This document shows positions 1-7,440 of a stretch of 12,328 bases of DNA, one piece after another (positions within the stretch are counted from its first letter, which is position 1; every line of letters begins with the position of its first letter). Source of the stretch: Prevotella sp. CAG:617 (GTDB lineage Bacteria > Bacteroidota > Bacteroidia > Bacteroidales > Bacteroidaceae); assembly GCA_000438115.1 (NCBI GenBank), contig FR903580.1:6549-18876 (forward strand), written 5' to 3'. The position numbers and the translations under genes are program-made. Under the pieces are notes generated by a model. The model was not told the DNA's origin. It ran no database searches and saw nothing but the letters and a program-made list of their open reading frames with translations.

Positions 1-28
1 CAGACCTCGTAAAAAATAGGTCCGACCT

Positions 29-106
29 AGAAAAAACTCCGAGCCGCCGAAAATTTTTTCCGAGCCGCGGAGTTTTTTCTCCGAGCCACCTTTTTGGAGA
101 GAAGCC
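29..106 (-). terminator. Repeat-type hairpin terminator downstream of the DUF262-DUF1524 gene (left copy)
   Basis: A perfect 13-bp inverted repeat pairs 29-41 (AGAAAAAACTCCG) with 68-80. Read on the minus strand the second arm ends CGGAGTTTTTTCT, which is the layout of an intrinsic terminator: a GC-rich stem base followed by a T run. It lies about 110 bp past the stop codon of the last island gene. The 26-base loop holds a second AT-rich palindrome at 49-60. The same stretch carries CCGAGCC at 39, 60 and 81, a 21-bp period, and ends in a segment (81-106) that recurs near 8217-8245. Terminator function is inferred from structure; the repeat nature is seen directly. Confidence 0.6.
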
Positions 107-189
107 TTCCCCTCATCAGAAAGTAGCCCGCCTCTGCAAAAAGATTCAGGCGTGCCCACAGCCTTTACTGTGTCAGGGAATAATCGGCT

Positions 190-2025
190 TTACTTTACCT
201 CACTATTACTCGATTTGTAGGAATTTGCCAAGATGCCGAACATGCACTCTCCACTTGCTTTTGCTTTCTCCTCCGTCCAGCCTTCTCCGGTTTTGCCGGC
301 AGAAAGATACATGTAATATAACTTCAGACTTTGCAAATTACCCATGGCTGCCTGGTCTTTGATACGGGCGAATTTTACTTCCACGGGGTCATTGCTTTGC
401 GCAGAATTAAAACTTTGGGAAATCATGGCCAGATTTCCAAAGCCATTCAAGTCATACTTGCTTTCATCCCACGCCTTATTCTGACTTTCATTTTGCGGAT
501 GCAGATGCTCAATGGAGCGATTGGCCCTAAACTCGTAGTCAGATACAGCCTTTTCATTCACGTTTTCTTTGAAGACAGCAGAGCGATTTTCCCACAAGTA
601 ATAATCCAGTCGCCAGAACCAATAGCGGTCCACCTTGCCATAACTCAAATCTTCGATACTGTTGACAAAAGGATGATTTTTATTGTCTATTTCCTTCAGT
701 GCCTGCAACAGTCCTGCCGAGGTAACTTGAGCCCTGCCTTTTATAATATATGTCAAGAAAGGCTTGAGCCACTTATAGGAATTATGAGTAGAGACATGGA
801 GCATGGCTTCATACTGCCTCAGGCGATGATGATGATGATTTTCCTCGTTCCCATCATTAAACAAAAGATAGTGATGGCCTGCTCCCTGAACATCATACCT
901 CACTCTATCCACATAAAAGTCAAGCAGCAGGCGATACATCAGCAGATTATTGTAAAATTTTATACTACTGTCTTTTATATTACTGGGCTTATATTCCTGA
1001 AAACGGCTCAGCAGCTTGTCGCTTTGATAAAAATCGGAATCGGATATTTCACGCGCAGACCCATTGGTCAGGTCGAGCACCAACAGCAGAAAGTCGGGGA
1101 ACGACAGCACTGAACGTTCCGGCTGACTATGGAATGTCGATGACGGCAGGGGGATCGCTTTAATATCAGCAATGACCGGACAAGTCTTCAATTGGTTCTG
1201 CTCGTCGGCCACGCATAACTCAAGGGCACACGAGAATTCACCTTCCATACACTTCTGAATAGCAGCGGTGTATCGTTCACGGCACTTTTCCACACCTCCG
1301 TCCTCTGCTTTTGGGCTTATGAGTGGCTGCTCCATTCTACTGACCAGATTCCAAATTCGGGTAAGATATACCTGTTCGTGACAACCTCTCATTAACTCGA
1401 CTTTCAGAATTTCATGACTTTCCAGCATCTTGCCCGTTGAGTTCATCGCTTCAAAGTGCCTGTTCAACAAAACGGGATGCTGCATATAAGTGTCGGGTAA
1501 TTCTGTTAAGAAAAAACTCATCTGCTTAAAAATCCGTTTCGAAAAATCCGCCACAGAAAAACCTTTGGACTCCTTTTCTTGGATAAAGTTTTCTATGCAA
1601 TTCATCACCTTTTCCATCGGGGCATAATGAGCTTTCGTCCCGTTTCTGTACCGATCAAGAATGTATTGCCGGCATTCACTTCTGCCGGTAAAGGACAGGC
1701 GCAAGTCATCATTTTGCATCAAGAATTTGTCCCAATCAGCATCGTATTTTCTCAGCACAAGGGCCAATAAAATCATCACGGTAAAGCGCTGCTGACCATC
1801 TATCAGGATACACTGCCCTGGCTCTTTGACAATAGTCATTTGCCCCAAATAATAAGGATCATCTTGCACTTCTGTCTTCCAGAAATGCTTATATAAGTCC
1901 GTCAGTAACTTACTCACCTGAGTTTCATCCCACACAAAAAGCCGCTGATATAATGGAATAGAAAACTTCATCTCGTCACTGACGATTTCCTCAGGAGTAT
2001 ATCTTTTATAATTTTTATAATTCAT
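190..2025 (-). CDS. DUF262 / DUF1524 protein (GmrSD-like nuclease)
   Basis: This 611-residue protein has the two signatures of the DUF262 (GmrS-type) domain: IPLYQRLFVW at residues 23-32 and the DGQQR motif at 76-80, which in this family belong to the nucleotide-binding/hydrolysis centre. Further on, EAMNSTGKMLESHEILK matches the conserved 'NSxG..L...eiLK' stretch. Near the C-terminus EHLHPQ (506-511), followed by GFGNLAMISQSFN, is the DUF1524 (GmrD-type His-Me finger nuclease) hallmark. Both halves of a GmrSD-like, type IV-restriction-style enzyme are thus in one chain. The family is known for cleaving DNA with modified bases and for phage defence; the target here cannot be read from sequence. 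The ATG at 2025 is chosen over an upstream TTG (2073): it overlaps the upstream stop by 11 bp, the usual sign of translational coupling. A run of four histidines arises from a (GAT)5 tract at 825-839. Confidence 0.9.
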   Translation of the reverse strand: MNYKNYKRYTPEEIVSDEMKFSIPLYQRLFVWDETQVSKLLTDLYKHFWKTEVQDDPYYLGQMTIVKEPGQCILIDGQQRFTVMILLALVLRKYDADWDKFLMQNDDLRLSFTGRSECRQYILDRYRNGTKAHYAPMEKVMNCIENFIQEKESKGFSVADFSKRIFKQMSFFLTELPDTYMQHPVLLNRHFEAMNSTGKMLESHEILKVELMRGCHEQVYLTRIWNLVSRMEQPLISPKAEDGGVEKCRERYTAAIQKCMEGEFSCALELCVADEQNQLKTCPVIADIKAIPLPSSTFHSQPERSVLSFPDFLLLVLDLTNGSAREISDSDFYQSDKLLSRFQEYKPSNIKDSSIKFYNNLLMYRLLLDFYVDRVRYDVQGAGHHYLLFNDGNEENHHHHRLRQYEAMLHVSTHNSYKWLKPFLTYIIKGRAQVTSAGLLQALKEIDNKNHPFVNSIEDLSYGKVDRYWFWRLDYYLWENRSAVFKENVNEKAVSDYEFRANRSIEHLHPQNESQNKAWDESKYDLNGFGNLAMISQSFNSAQSNDPVEVKFARIKDQAAMGNLQSLKLYYMYLSAGKTGEGWTEEKAKASGECMFGILANSYKSSNSEVK

Positions 2026-3826
2026 ATTCTTCAAGAATTTTGCGACGTATTTCTTTTTCTTCAACAGAATCAACGAGCGACGAAAAAATCCGACGCAGCC
2101 ACAGCCAAAATTTTACGCGGACATCAACATCATCTTCCGACAAATCCCGCCCGCTTTCACGAATCCGTGAAAGGGCTTCAGCCAGGAAAAATGTGGGTGA
2201 CGAAGCCTGGTCAATCATCAACACCATCTGACTCTCGTTGGCCCATTCCAATATTTTAGGGGTCCGAGCGGAAGTATAGCGATAATCAGCCATGACGGCA
2301 CTGATGACGTACAGTGCCTCGGACAGATACTGCGTCCCGAACTTCAGATAGTAAGCAAACAGCAATGTTTCCATTACCTCAGCATAGGAATTGCAATAAA
2401 AATGCGGATCCGGAAGCGTATTCAGTGCCTGGTATTGAGGTGTTTGCTTAAAACGGACATATTCACCCACAAACTTATCGGCATAAGCAAAAAAATGGAC
2501 GCCTCCCATTATTTTTGCATTGAACGAAAGATTTCCGCCGAGAGGCGAGACATCAAGCATGACGGGCGCGGCCGAAAATTCATGCTTTACTTTCCATGGG
2601 GCATTTTCGTCAAAATTATGACTACGCATCCATTGCCTCAAGCGACACAAATGGGTGCCCAGCGTAACCGACAGGTTATTACCTTTGACACATCCCTCCC
2701 CTTCCGAAGTAAGCTCATCCCATCGTTTGGCCCAATGCGCGGCTTCGTCACTGTCCGTAATATAGCGCAGATGGTGAGCTTTCAGAATATCATAATCCGT
2801 CAGAGGCACTCCACGGGAGTTCTGGTTGGAAAAGAAGGTATACGCCAAATCCAAATTATTGTTTTGAAGCACCAATACAGAAAAAATAATATTTTTTGCC
2901 AAACTGCTGGCCCACTCCCTTTTATTGGCATGAAGACTGTTTAGCAGACCATTCAAAACATGTTTTGTATTTGCGACATGATTAATGGCATCTTGTGACT
3001 GAAATTTCTGGAACAAAAGCGGAAGTGGCCCATCATATCCCAGTTGTTTCAACAAAAGGGTAAGCGTCACCAGCCGCTGCTGTCCGTCAACAATGTTCAG
3101 ACAACCGTCATTCTTATGAAGAATAAGCGTGCCCAGATGATACTTTATATGGGCAAATTCCTTGACGGATTCAAACAGGCTCTTGATTTGGTCATCCTCC
3201 CAGCAATAATCTCGCTGATAGTCCGGAATGGTCAGGTTGTAGGACATCAAATTTTCCAAATTCATCGAACAACAGCATACATCTTCTTTACAGTCTGTAT
3301 CCCAAGCCTTAAAGCTGCATTCTTGCGTATGTGAGTGCGGATATGGAACATTACTGTCCACAATTGAGCATGATGCTTTGGCCTGCTCCAATAACGGATT
3401 AAAAAAATCCATCATTTTTTTGAGTTCTGAAAAAAGTTGTTCCTCATCGTCTACTATTTCAACTGGATTCTTTTTCCGGAACGCACCTAAACTTCGTCCC
3501 TCCGGCTCCCACTCGTACTCCGAGTTACGGATTTCCTTGCACAAAAAATCTACAATATCCTTTACAACCATGTGATGAAGACCGTCTTCTACGTGAAGAT
3601 ACAATTGCCTATTTATATATTCGTAATGTAAGCCTCCATTTCCGTTTTCGGTATCAAAGGTATCCGTATTGTAAGCCGTGGGAAACTGTATAAATTTTTT
3701 ATCCGAAATATGGCAAACCAAACCTGAGCACTCAACCTGGAGCCGCGATTTGAAAGCTTTTTTCCATTCTTCGCTATGATAATCTATTCTCATTATATCC
3801 GGCTGATTGAAATTCGATTCATTCAT
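2015..3826 (-). CDS. DUF262 protein with N-terminal extension and no DUF1524 nuclease
   Basis: This protein has 603 residues. The DUF262 core begins late: IPDYQRDYCW at about 200-209, DGQQR at 247-251 and FFSNQNSRGVPLTDYDILKAHHL further on, all family hallmarks. The C-terminus lacks the HxxP/FGNL signature of DUF1524, so it looks like the GmrS-like NTP-binding half without the nuclease. The first roughly 190 residues form an extension I do not recognise; it contains a cysteine-rich stretch (C170, C179, C184-186) just before the DUF262 core. The ATG is 5 bp after the WYL gene's stop, and its stop overlaps the next DUF262 gene by 11 bp, so the three genes are one transcription unit. Paired DUF262 proteins are common in defence islands. 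I infer a sensor/regulatory subunit working with the nuclease-bearing partner. Confidence 0.87.
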   Translation of the reverse strand: MNESNFNQPDIMRIDYHSEEWKKAFKSRLQVECSGLVCHISDKKFIQFPTAYNTDTFDTENGNGGLHYEYINRQLYLHVEDGLHHMVVKDIVDFLCKEIRNSEYEWEPEGRSLGAFRKKNPVEIVDDEEQLFSELKKMMDFFNPLLEQAKASCSIVDSNVPYPHSHTQECSFKAWDTDCKEDVCCCSMNLENLMSYNLTIPDYQRDYCWEDDQIKSLFESVKEFAHIKYHLGTLILHKNDGCLNIVDGQQRLVTLTLLLKQLGYDGPLPLLFQKFQSQDAINHVANTKHVLNGLLNSLHANKREWASSLAKNIIFSVLVLQNNNLDLAYTFFSNQNSRGVPLTDYDILKAHHLRYITDSDEAAHWAKRWDELTSEGEGCVKGNNLSVTLGTHLCRLRQWMRSHNFDENAPWKVKHEFSAAPVMLDVSPLGGNLSFNAKIMGGVHFFAYADKFVGEYVRFKQTPQYQALNTLPDPHFYCNSYAEVMETLLFAYYLKFGTQYLSEALYVISAVMADYRYTSARTPKILEWANESQMVLMIDQASSPTFFLAEALSRIRESGRDLSEDDVDVRVKFWLWLRRIFSSLVDSVEEKEIRRKILEEYEL

Positions 3827-3831
3827 ACCTG

Positions 3832-4797
3832 TTATTCTTGATAGTACGACATTAAATTCCCGACAAAAGTTCGCATCTGTTTGCGCACAGATTCAGGCTC
3901 GACAACCTCTATCTGATCGACCTGTGCCAATAATGTCTGATACAAATCGTATGTCGGGCATACTTCAATCTCAAAATAAGATACGTCATCGTCTTTGCGG
4001 TCTGTCAATTCACGCTGCGATTCATGCAAAGGAAGTGAACGAAGATAGTCTGCCCCTTCATTAAAAGCCTTAATTACTACTTTTATGGGCGCTTCATCAG
4101 TATGGATAATTCCACAACATCCACGGAAATATTCATTGATATCAAAATTCTCTTTCATACGAAATGTAGTTTCCGTAGGATAGCAATCCAAAATACGGTC
4201 AAGCGCATATACCATATATACATTTTCGGGACGATTACCCCCTTTTTCTTTATTTTTTTTGCAATTCAATTCTGAATAATACGGGCTACGGGCCAATACG
4301 TACCAACGGCGTTTTACTACTTTGAGATAATATGGCTCAATGTCAAAATCCCAGGCTTCGGATTTTCCATAACCGTGGTGAGAGATATGCAGGACTTGGT
4401 TATTACGCATGGCATCGGTAATGACATTGAGCCATTTGTGCCCTGACGGAACCTTCTCGAAAATGATACGTCCTTTCAATTTTCTGTCAGCCTGTATCTG
4501 ATTCATAGCGGTATAGGAATCTATCAGCCAAATACGGAGATTGTCACTTTCCAGCTCTTCAGGATTACTTATATAGTATTTATACCCTCCCTTTATGTCA
4601 CAAACTATTTCAACCTCGAAAATATCAAAGATGGCTTTGCGATGATTGTGAAAAGTACGGAGAGCAAGATTATCCCCGTCTCCATAACTCAAACCGCTCT
4701 TGTGCCAATGGTCATTGATTTCCTCATATGTCAAGCGGCCATAGCGTCTGAACTGTTCTATCAGCCAAACATAGCGACCAAATATATTTGCTGCCAT
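3832..4797 (-). CDS. WYL-domain transcriptional regulator
   Basis: This 321-residue protein starts with a helical, probably winged-helix DNA-binding region (about 1-75, with LALRTFHNHRKAIFDIF resembling a recognition-helix segment). The WYL domain follows, with PYYLKVVKRRWYVLAR at about 155-170 (P-Y-x-L then R-W-Y-x-L-A is the core signature), then the conserved ALDRI step near 198-202 and a WCX-like C-terminal region. WYL proteins are ligand-sensing regulators, often nucleic-acid responsive, that commonly repress or control defence operons; BrxR and CapW/BrxR-like proteins are known examples that bind inverted repeats. It is the first gene of the WYL-DUF262-DUF262 unit, 5 bp before the next ATG, with a candidate promoter just upstream, so autoregulation of the unit is likely but inferred. 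Confidence 0.88.
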   Translation of the reverse strand: MAANIFGRYVWLIEQFRRYGRLTYEEINDHWHKSGLSYGDGDNLALRTFHNHRKAIFDIFEVEIVCDIKGGYKYYISNPEELESDNLRIWLIDSYTAMNQIQADRKLKGRIIFEKVPSGHKWLNVITDAMRNNQVLHISHHGYGKSEAWDFDIEPYYLKVVKRRWYVLARSPYYSELNCKKNKEKGGNRPENVYMVYALDRILDCYPTETTFRMKENFDINEYFRGCCGIIHTDEAPIKVVIKAFNEGADYLRSLPLHESQRELTDRKDDDVSYFEIEVCPTYDLYQTLLAQVDQIEVVEPESVRKQMRTFVGNLMSYYQE

Positions 4798-4821
4798 AAA
4801 CCATTAAAATTGTTATGATTA

Positions 4822-4829
4822 CAAAGTTA
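4822..4829 (-). promoter_or_regulatory. Candidate -7 box of the WYL-DUF262-DUF262 unit
   Basis: On the minus strand the 90-bp gap between the PLD gene and the WYL gene contains TAACTTTG, an exact match to the Bacteroidetes -7 consensus TAnnTTTG, 25 bp before the ATG. The upstream flank is T-rich, but I see no clean TTTG -33 box. This suggests the WYL/DUF262 genes can be transcribed separately from the ATPase-DUF932-PLD genes. Confidence 0.45.
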
Positions 4830-4887
4830 CACAAAAACCCACGAAAAAATATGGCATAGGTTGTGCTTTTATTTTCAAGCCTGTACT

Positions 4888-5412
4888 TCAATGAATTGGG
4901 CCAACACAATAGCTCTTTCTGCCACATTTTTCACAAAACTTTCTACACCACACTTCATCAAACTGATTTATAGCGGCATTGACAAGTGATGGCTCATTCG
5001 TCAGAATACCTGCCTCAAAGTTCCTTTTTTGTCCACTTTTCATGCCTATACCTGCACCTGTAAGATTGGCAGAACCGATATATGCCGTTTCCATATCGAA
5101 TATCATCAACTTGAAATGAACACGCGGACATAGTGTCATTTCCATTGATGACCACAGAGCAGGAAATTTCTCATGTTCTTCTCTGAATATAGGTCCCGGC
5201 TCTTTGGCATGAATAAGGCGGATTGCTACATTTTTCTTGACGAGCTTATCAAATACCGCTAACAGAGGAACTGCAGACATGCCTGATTTTACATACACAT
5301 CCTTTATGTCGGCTGTTCCTATCCACAACGTATGCTTTACTGAAGCTGCACGTGCCAACACCTCGTCATAATGCAGTGTGTCAGCTATGTATCTGATGAA
5401 TGGAAATTCCAT
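4888..5412 (-). CDS. Single-HKD phospholipase D-like nuclease with C-terminal cysteine cluster
   Basis: This 174-residue protein carries one textbook HKD motif with canonical spacing: H99-x-K101-x4-D106-x6-G113-S114-x-N116, continuing LTGAGIG, then NFEAGI near 131-136. Single-HKD PLD proteins of this size (Nuc/BfiI-like) act as dimers that join two HKD motifs into one active site; the group includes nonspecific and restriction nucleases as well as the DrmC subunit of DISARM. There is no signal peptide, so a cytoplasmic nucleic-acid substrate is more likely than lipid. The tail has C156, C160, C163 and C169, spaced like a small zinc site. Its ATG follows the DUF932 stop in the junction TGATATG, so expression is probably coupled. 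The substrate is unknown. Confidence 0.87.
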   Translation of the reverse strand: MEFPFIRYIADTLHYDEVLARAASVKHTLWIGTADIKDVYVKSGMSAVPLLAVFDKLVKKNVAIRLIHAKEPGPIFREEHEKFPALWSSMEMTLCPRVHFKLMIFDMETAYIGSANLTGAGIGMKSGQKRNFEAGILTNEPSLVNAAINQFDEVWCRKFCEKCGRKSYCVGPIH

Positions 5413-5413
5413 A

Positions 5414-6475
5414 TCAATAAATGTCTATATAGTTGATTATATCCGGCTTTTTCTTTAGCAAACCGACTGCACCATTCATAATGTTGATGCGTCGGTAGTC
5501 CCGGCGTTCCCATATCGGAGTATGGGTTGCAAACCGTGTAAGTTCATTATATGTATCCCAGATGGTTCCTTCGCCTTTCATCAGGTGTTCCTTATGACGA
5601 TCATAATATCCTGCCGTCTCATAGGAACTGCGCACCTGATTATACGGTATCAGTTTTTCAGCTTGCTCATATTCCACTCCTTGGGCAATCAACATCTTTT
5701 GCATCTGGCCCATCTCCGACAGGGATATCCTTGATGCTGATGCCGTGGCAAACATTTTGCCGAATTGTTCTATGCCATTGGTAAAAAACTGATTACTTTT
5801 GACCTGTCCTATCAGGTTACGAATTTCGTTCGATGACAGTTTATATACAGAAGCATCTTTATGCTCCTCGCTGACTGTTTGTCCGTTTGTGCACACCAGG
5901 CGTTCGTAATAATGTCCCAGTTCGACATTCGACGGATTCCAGGCAAGATAGAAACCATCCATCATGAAATCTTCTCCCGGTCCAAACAAATGCGTACGCC
6001 CCTGCAAATTGGTATAAGTAAGGGTTATGCAGGGGACTCCTGAGCTATTGTATTTTATGTCTGATATGGCATATCCGGTTTCTTCTGCCATCATTTCTGC
6101 AAAGTCAAAAAACAAAATCGGAGAAATATACTCATCCACAACAGGAATTATTTCTGTGAGCTGCCGGCTATGGGGTGAAGCAATCACCACTACGAATTTA
6201 GGCTTTTGCATGTTCAAAGCCACATTGATATAATTCCGATAATTCGTCAGCCCGGTTTCGCCGGATGCACCTTTTACCATTTTTCTTTGTTGACTACCAA
6301 TACCGATAATGCGGTCAAGTGCATTTGTAAAGACATTGTCGGCTTGAATTTCTGTACCTTCAATAGAATATACATCTTCTCCTATATGCATAATACAGCT
6401 CAAGTCGATGACCTTTTGCGGCCATAATCCTTGCATGAACTGTTGTTTTTGGAAATGAAAATCAGAATTTGTCAT
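5414..6475 (-). CDS. DUF932-family (phage/plasmid-like) protein
   Basis: This 353-residue protein is assigned to DUF932 from two family-like signatures. One is RLVCTNGQTV at about 192-201, preceded by a GFYLAWNPSNVELGHYYE segment (the family's 'NSEvG...R.vCtNGm' pattern). The other is GTIWDTYNELTRFATH at about 303-318 near the C-terminus (the '..YN.LTe..tH' pattern). DUF932 proteins occur widely in phages, plasmids, conjugative elements and prophage islands; their biochemical role is not established. The ATG at 6475 is preferred to a GTG at 6520, which would overlap the upstream gene by 44 bp, because it follows that gene's TGA after one base (TGATATG). It lies between a RecA-like ATPase and a PLD nuclease, so a nucleic-acid role is inferred. 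Family assignment is by eye. Confidence 0.75.
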   Translation of the reverse strand: MTNSDFHFQKQQFMQGLWPQKVIDLSCIMHIGEDVYSIEGTEIQADNVFTNALDRIIGIGSQQRKMVKGASGETGLTNYRNYINVALNMQKPKFVVVIASPHSRQLTEIIPVVDEYISPILFFDFAEMMAEETGYAISDIKYNSSGVPCITLTYTNLQGRTHLFGPGEDFMMDGFYLAWNPSNVELGHYYERLVCTNGQTVSEEHKDASVYKLSSNEIRNLIGQVKSNQFFTNGIEQFGKMFATASASRISLSEMGQMQKMLIAQGVEYEQAEKLIPYNQVRSSYETAGYYDRHKEHLMKGEGTIWDTYNELTRFATHTPIWERRDYRRINIMNGAVGLLKKKPDIINYIDIY

Positions 6476-6476
6476 A

Positions 6477-7313
6477 TCAGTCGGGAGTAAAAAGTTTGTC
6501 AAATTGATCTGCAAAGTCACGTATCTGCCCAGACACTTCGCTTTGAATATGTTTTATGCGCCTATCCTGACGGAAACGCTGCTCGTCAAACGACACGTCT
6601 CCCGTACTGCTCAGATTATAGAATAGTTTTACGCCCACATCGCCGCGTCGGTGTTTTGAAAAAGTAATGAAACGGTCGGAATAAATATTCTTCGGATTTT
6701 CCAGACGAAGCTCCATCATGGCGGTAATGGAATGTTTCAATCTGTTTGACCCGACAAATTTCCCCGATTTTGTAACCTGCTGGATAGTCAGAAATGTACA
6801 ATTGAGGTGGCGGTTATTCTGACCTTTGTTTTGCTTCTTGATTAGCTGCAAAAGCCAACTTTCTGCATCTTTCATACGGATATTCTCCTCATCTTTGATT
6901 ATACCTTGCAATTCATAGAATGAATCAATGGCCACAATGTCCCACCCCTGTTCGACGACCTCTTTAACCACTTCCCAATTGTGAACGTCGCTTTCAAAAT
7001 CAGATTCTACAAAGAGGATGGGCAAAGTCTGAAATTTCGGATATCTTTCCACATATACGGTAAGGTCTATTTCATTCATTTCCGCACTTACAAAAAGTAT
7101 CCGGGCCTTTGGATAGCGTTTCTGCACATTGGCCAACATATCAAGAATAATAGTAGTCTTACCTACTCCCGGATCGCCGATAATCATATAGTTTACACCA
7201 CGTGGAAGCCCCTGATGTGAACTCAAAAGCTCGTCTAAAGCCGTACCACAATGAAAGGCTTCAAATAGTTTCGGATTGAAACTCAATTCACACATTCTAA
7301 CCACATGATTCAT
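6477..7313 (-). CDS. RecA/RadA-like P-loop ATPase
   Basis: This 278-residue protein has a Walker A motif GDPGVGKTT at 46-54, a Walker B-type strand DIVAID at 125-130, ILFVSAEMNEIDL at about 72-84 resembling the RadA/DnaB/KaiC 'SxEM' segment, and LTIQQVTKSG at about 175-184 in the position of the RecA-fold glutamine sensor. There is no zinc finger or Lon-like C-terminal domain, so it is not housekeeping RadA. It is also much shorter than DnaB and consists essentially of one RecA core with a charged tail. Such ATPases usually form rings or filaments on nucleic acid; DNA loading or translocation is an inference. It is the first gene of the ATPase-DUF932-PLD unit and ends one base before the next ATG. 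A second in-frame ATG (7295) is possible. Confidence 0.85.
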   Translation of the reverse strand: MNHVVRMCELSFNPKLFEAFHCGTALDELLSSHQGLPRGVNYMIIGDPGVGKTTIILDMLANVQKRYPKARILFVSAEMNEIDLTVYVERYPKFQTLPILFVESDFESDVHNWEVVKEVVEQGWDIVAIDSFYELQGIIKDEENIRMKDAESWLLQLIKKQNKGQNNRHLNCTFLTIQQVTKSGKFVGSNRLKHSITAMMELRLENPKNIYSDRFITFSKHRRGDVGVKLFYNLSSTGDVSFDEQRFRQDRRIKHIQSEVSGQIRDFADQFDKLFTPD

Positions 7314-7344
7314 GACTTTTCATGTTTTCTGTATGCATATAACC

Positions 7345-7387
7345 AATTGTTTGAGGGGATAAACCGGTTATCCCCTCTCAAACAATT
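7345..7387. promoter_or_regulatory. 43-bp imperfect dyad upstream of the RecA-like gene
   Basis: Arms AATTGTTTGA (7345-7354) and TCAAACAATT (7378-7387) are perfectly complementary. They continue as GGGGAT (7355-7360) with ATCCCC (7370-7375), with a 2-base bulge (7376-7377) and the palindrome AACCGGTT (7362-7369) at the centre. It lies 32 to 74 bp before the ATG at 7313. No T run follows on the minus strand, so it is not a normal intrinsic terminator. The layout suits a dimeric repressor operator or a 5'-leader RNA hairpin. Confidence 0.55.
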
Positions 7388-7392
7388 ACATA

Positions 7393-7440
7393 CTATATTA
7401 TTATTTCGTTTTTGTGTTTTCTTGCATCTGTCCTGTTCAT
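7393..7440 (-). other. Possible 15-residue leader ORF with a strong Shine-Dalgarno
   Basis: ATG at 7440 opens a 15-codon ORF ending TAG at 7393 (MNRTDARKHKNEIII). It is preceded by AGGAGGGG (plus-strand complement 7445-7452), an unusually strong ribosome-binding site for a Bacteroidetes genome, where these are mostly absent. Its start overlaps the stop of the upstream 30-codon ORF as ATGA. It sits directly before the 43-bp dyad. It may be a leader peptide or chance; there is no family match. Confidence 0.25.

Noticed and set aside
331..1113. Plus-strand frame of 260 codons opposite the DUF262-DUF1524 gene
   Set aside because: It is antisense to a gene with firm motifs in the same stretch and has no recognisable domain.
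4724..4927. Minus-strand frame of 67 codons between the PLD and WYL genes
   Set aside because: It overlaps both neighbours in another frame and covers the candidate WYL promoter; no motif.
4888..7313. Calling the PLD-containing unit DISARM
   Set aside because: DISARM needs the DrmA helicase and DrmB DUF1998 protein with a methyltransferase; none is present and the ATPase here is RecA-like, not a superfamily 2 helicase.
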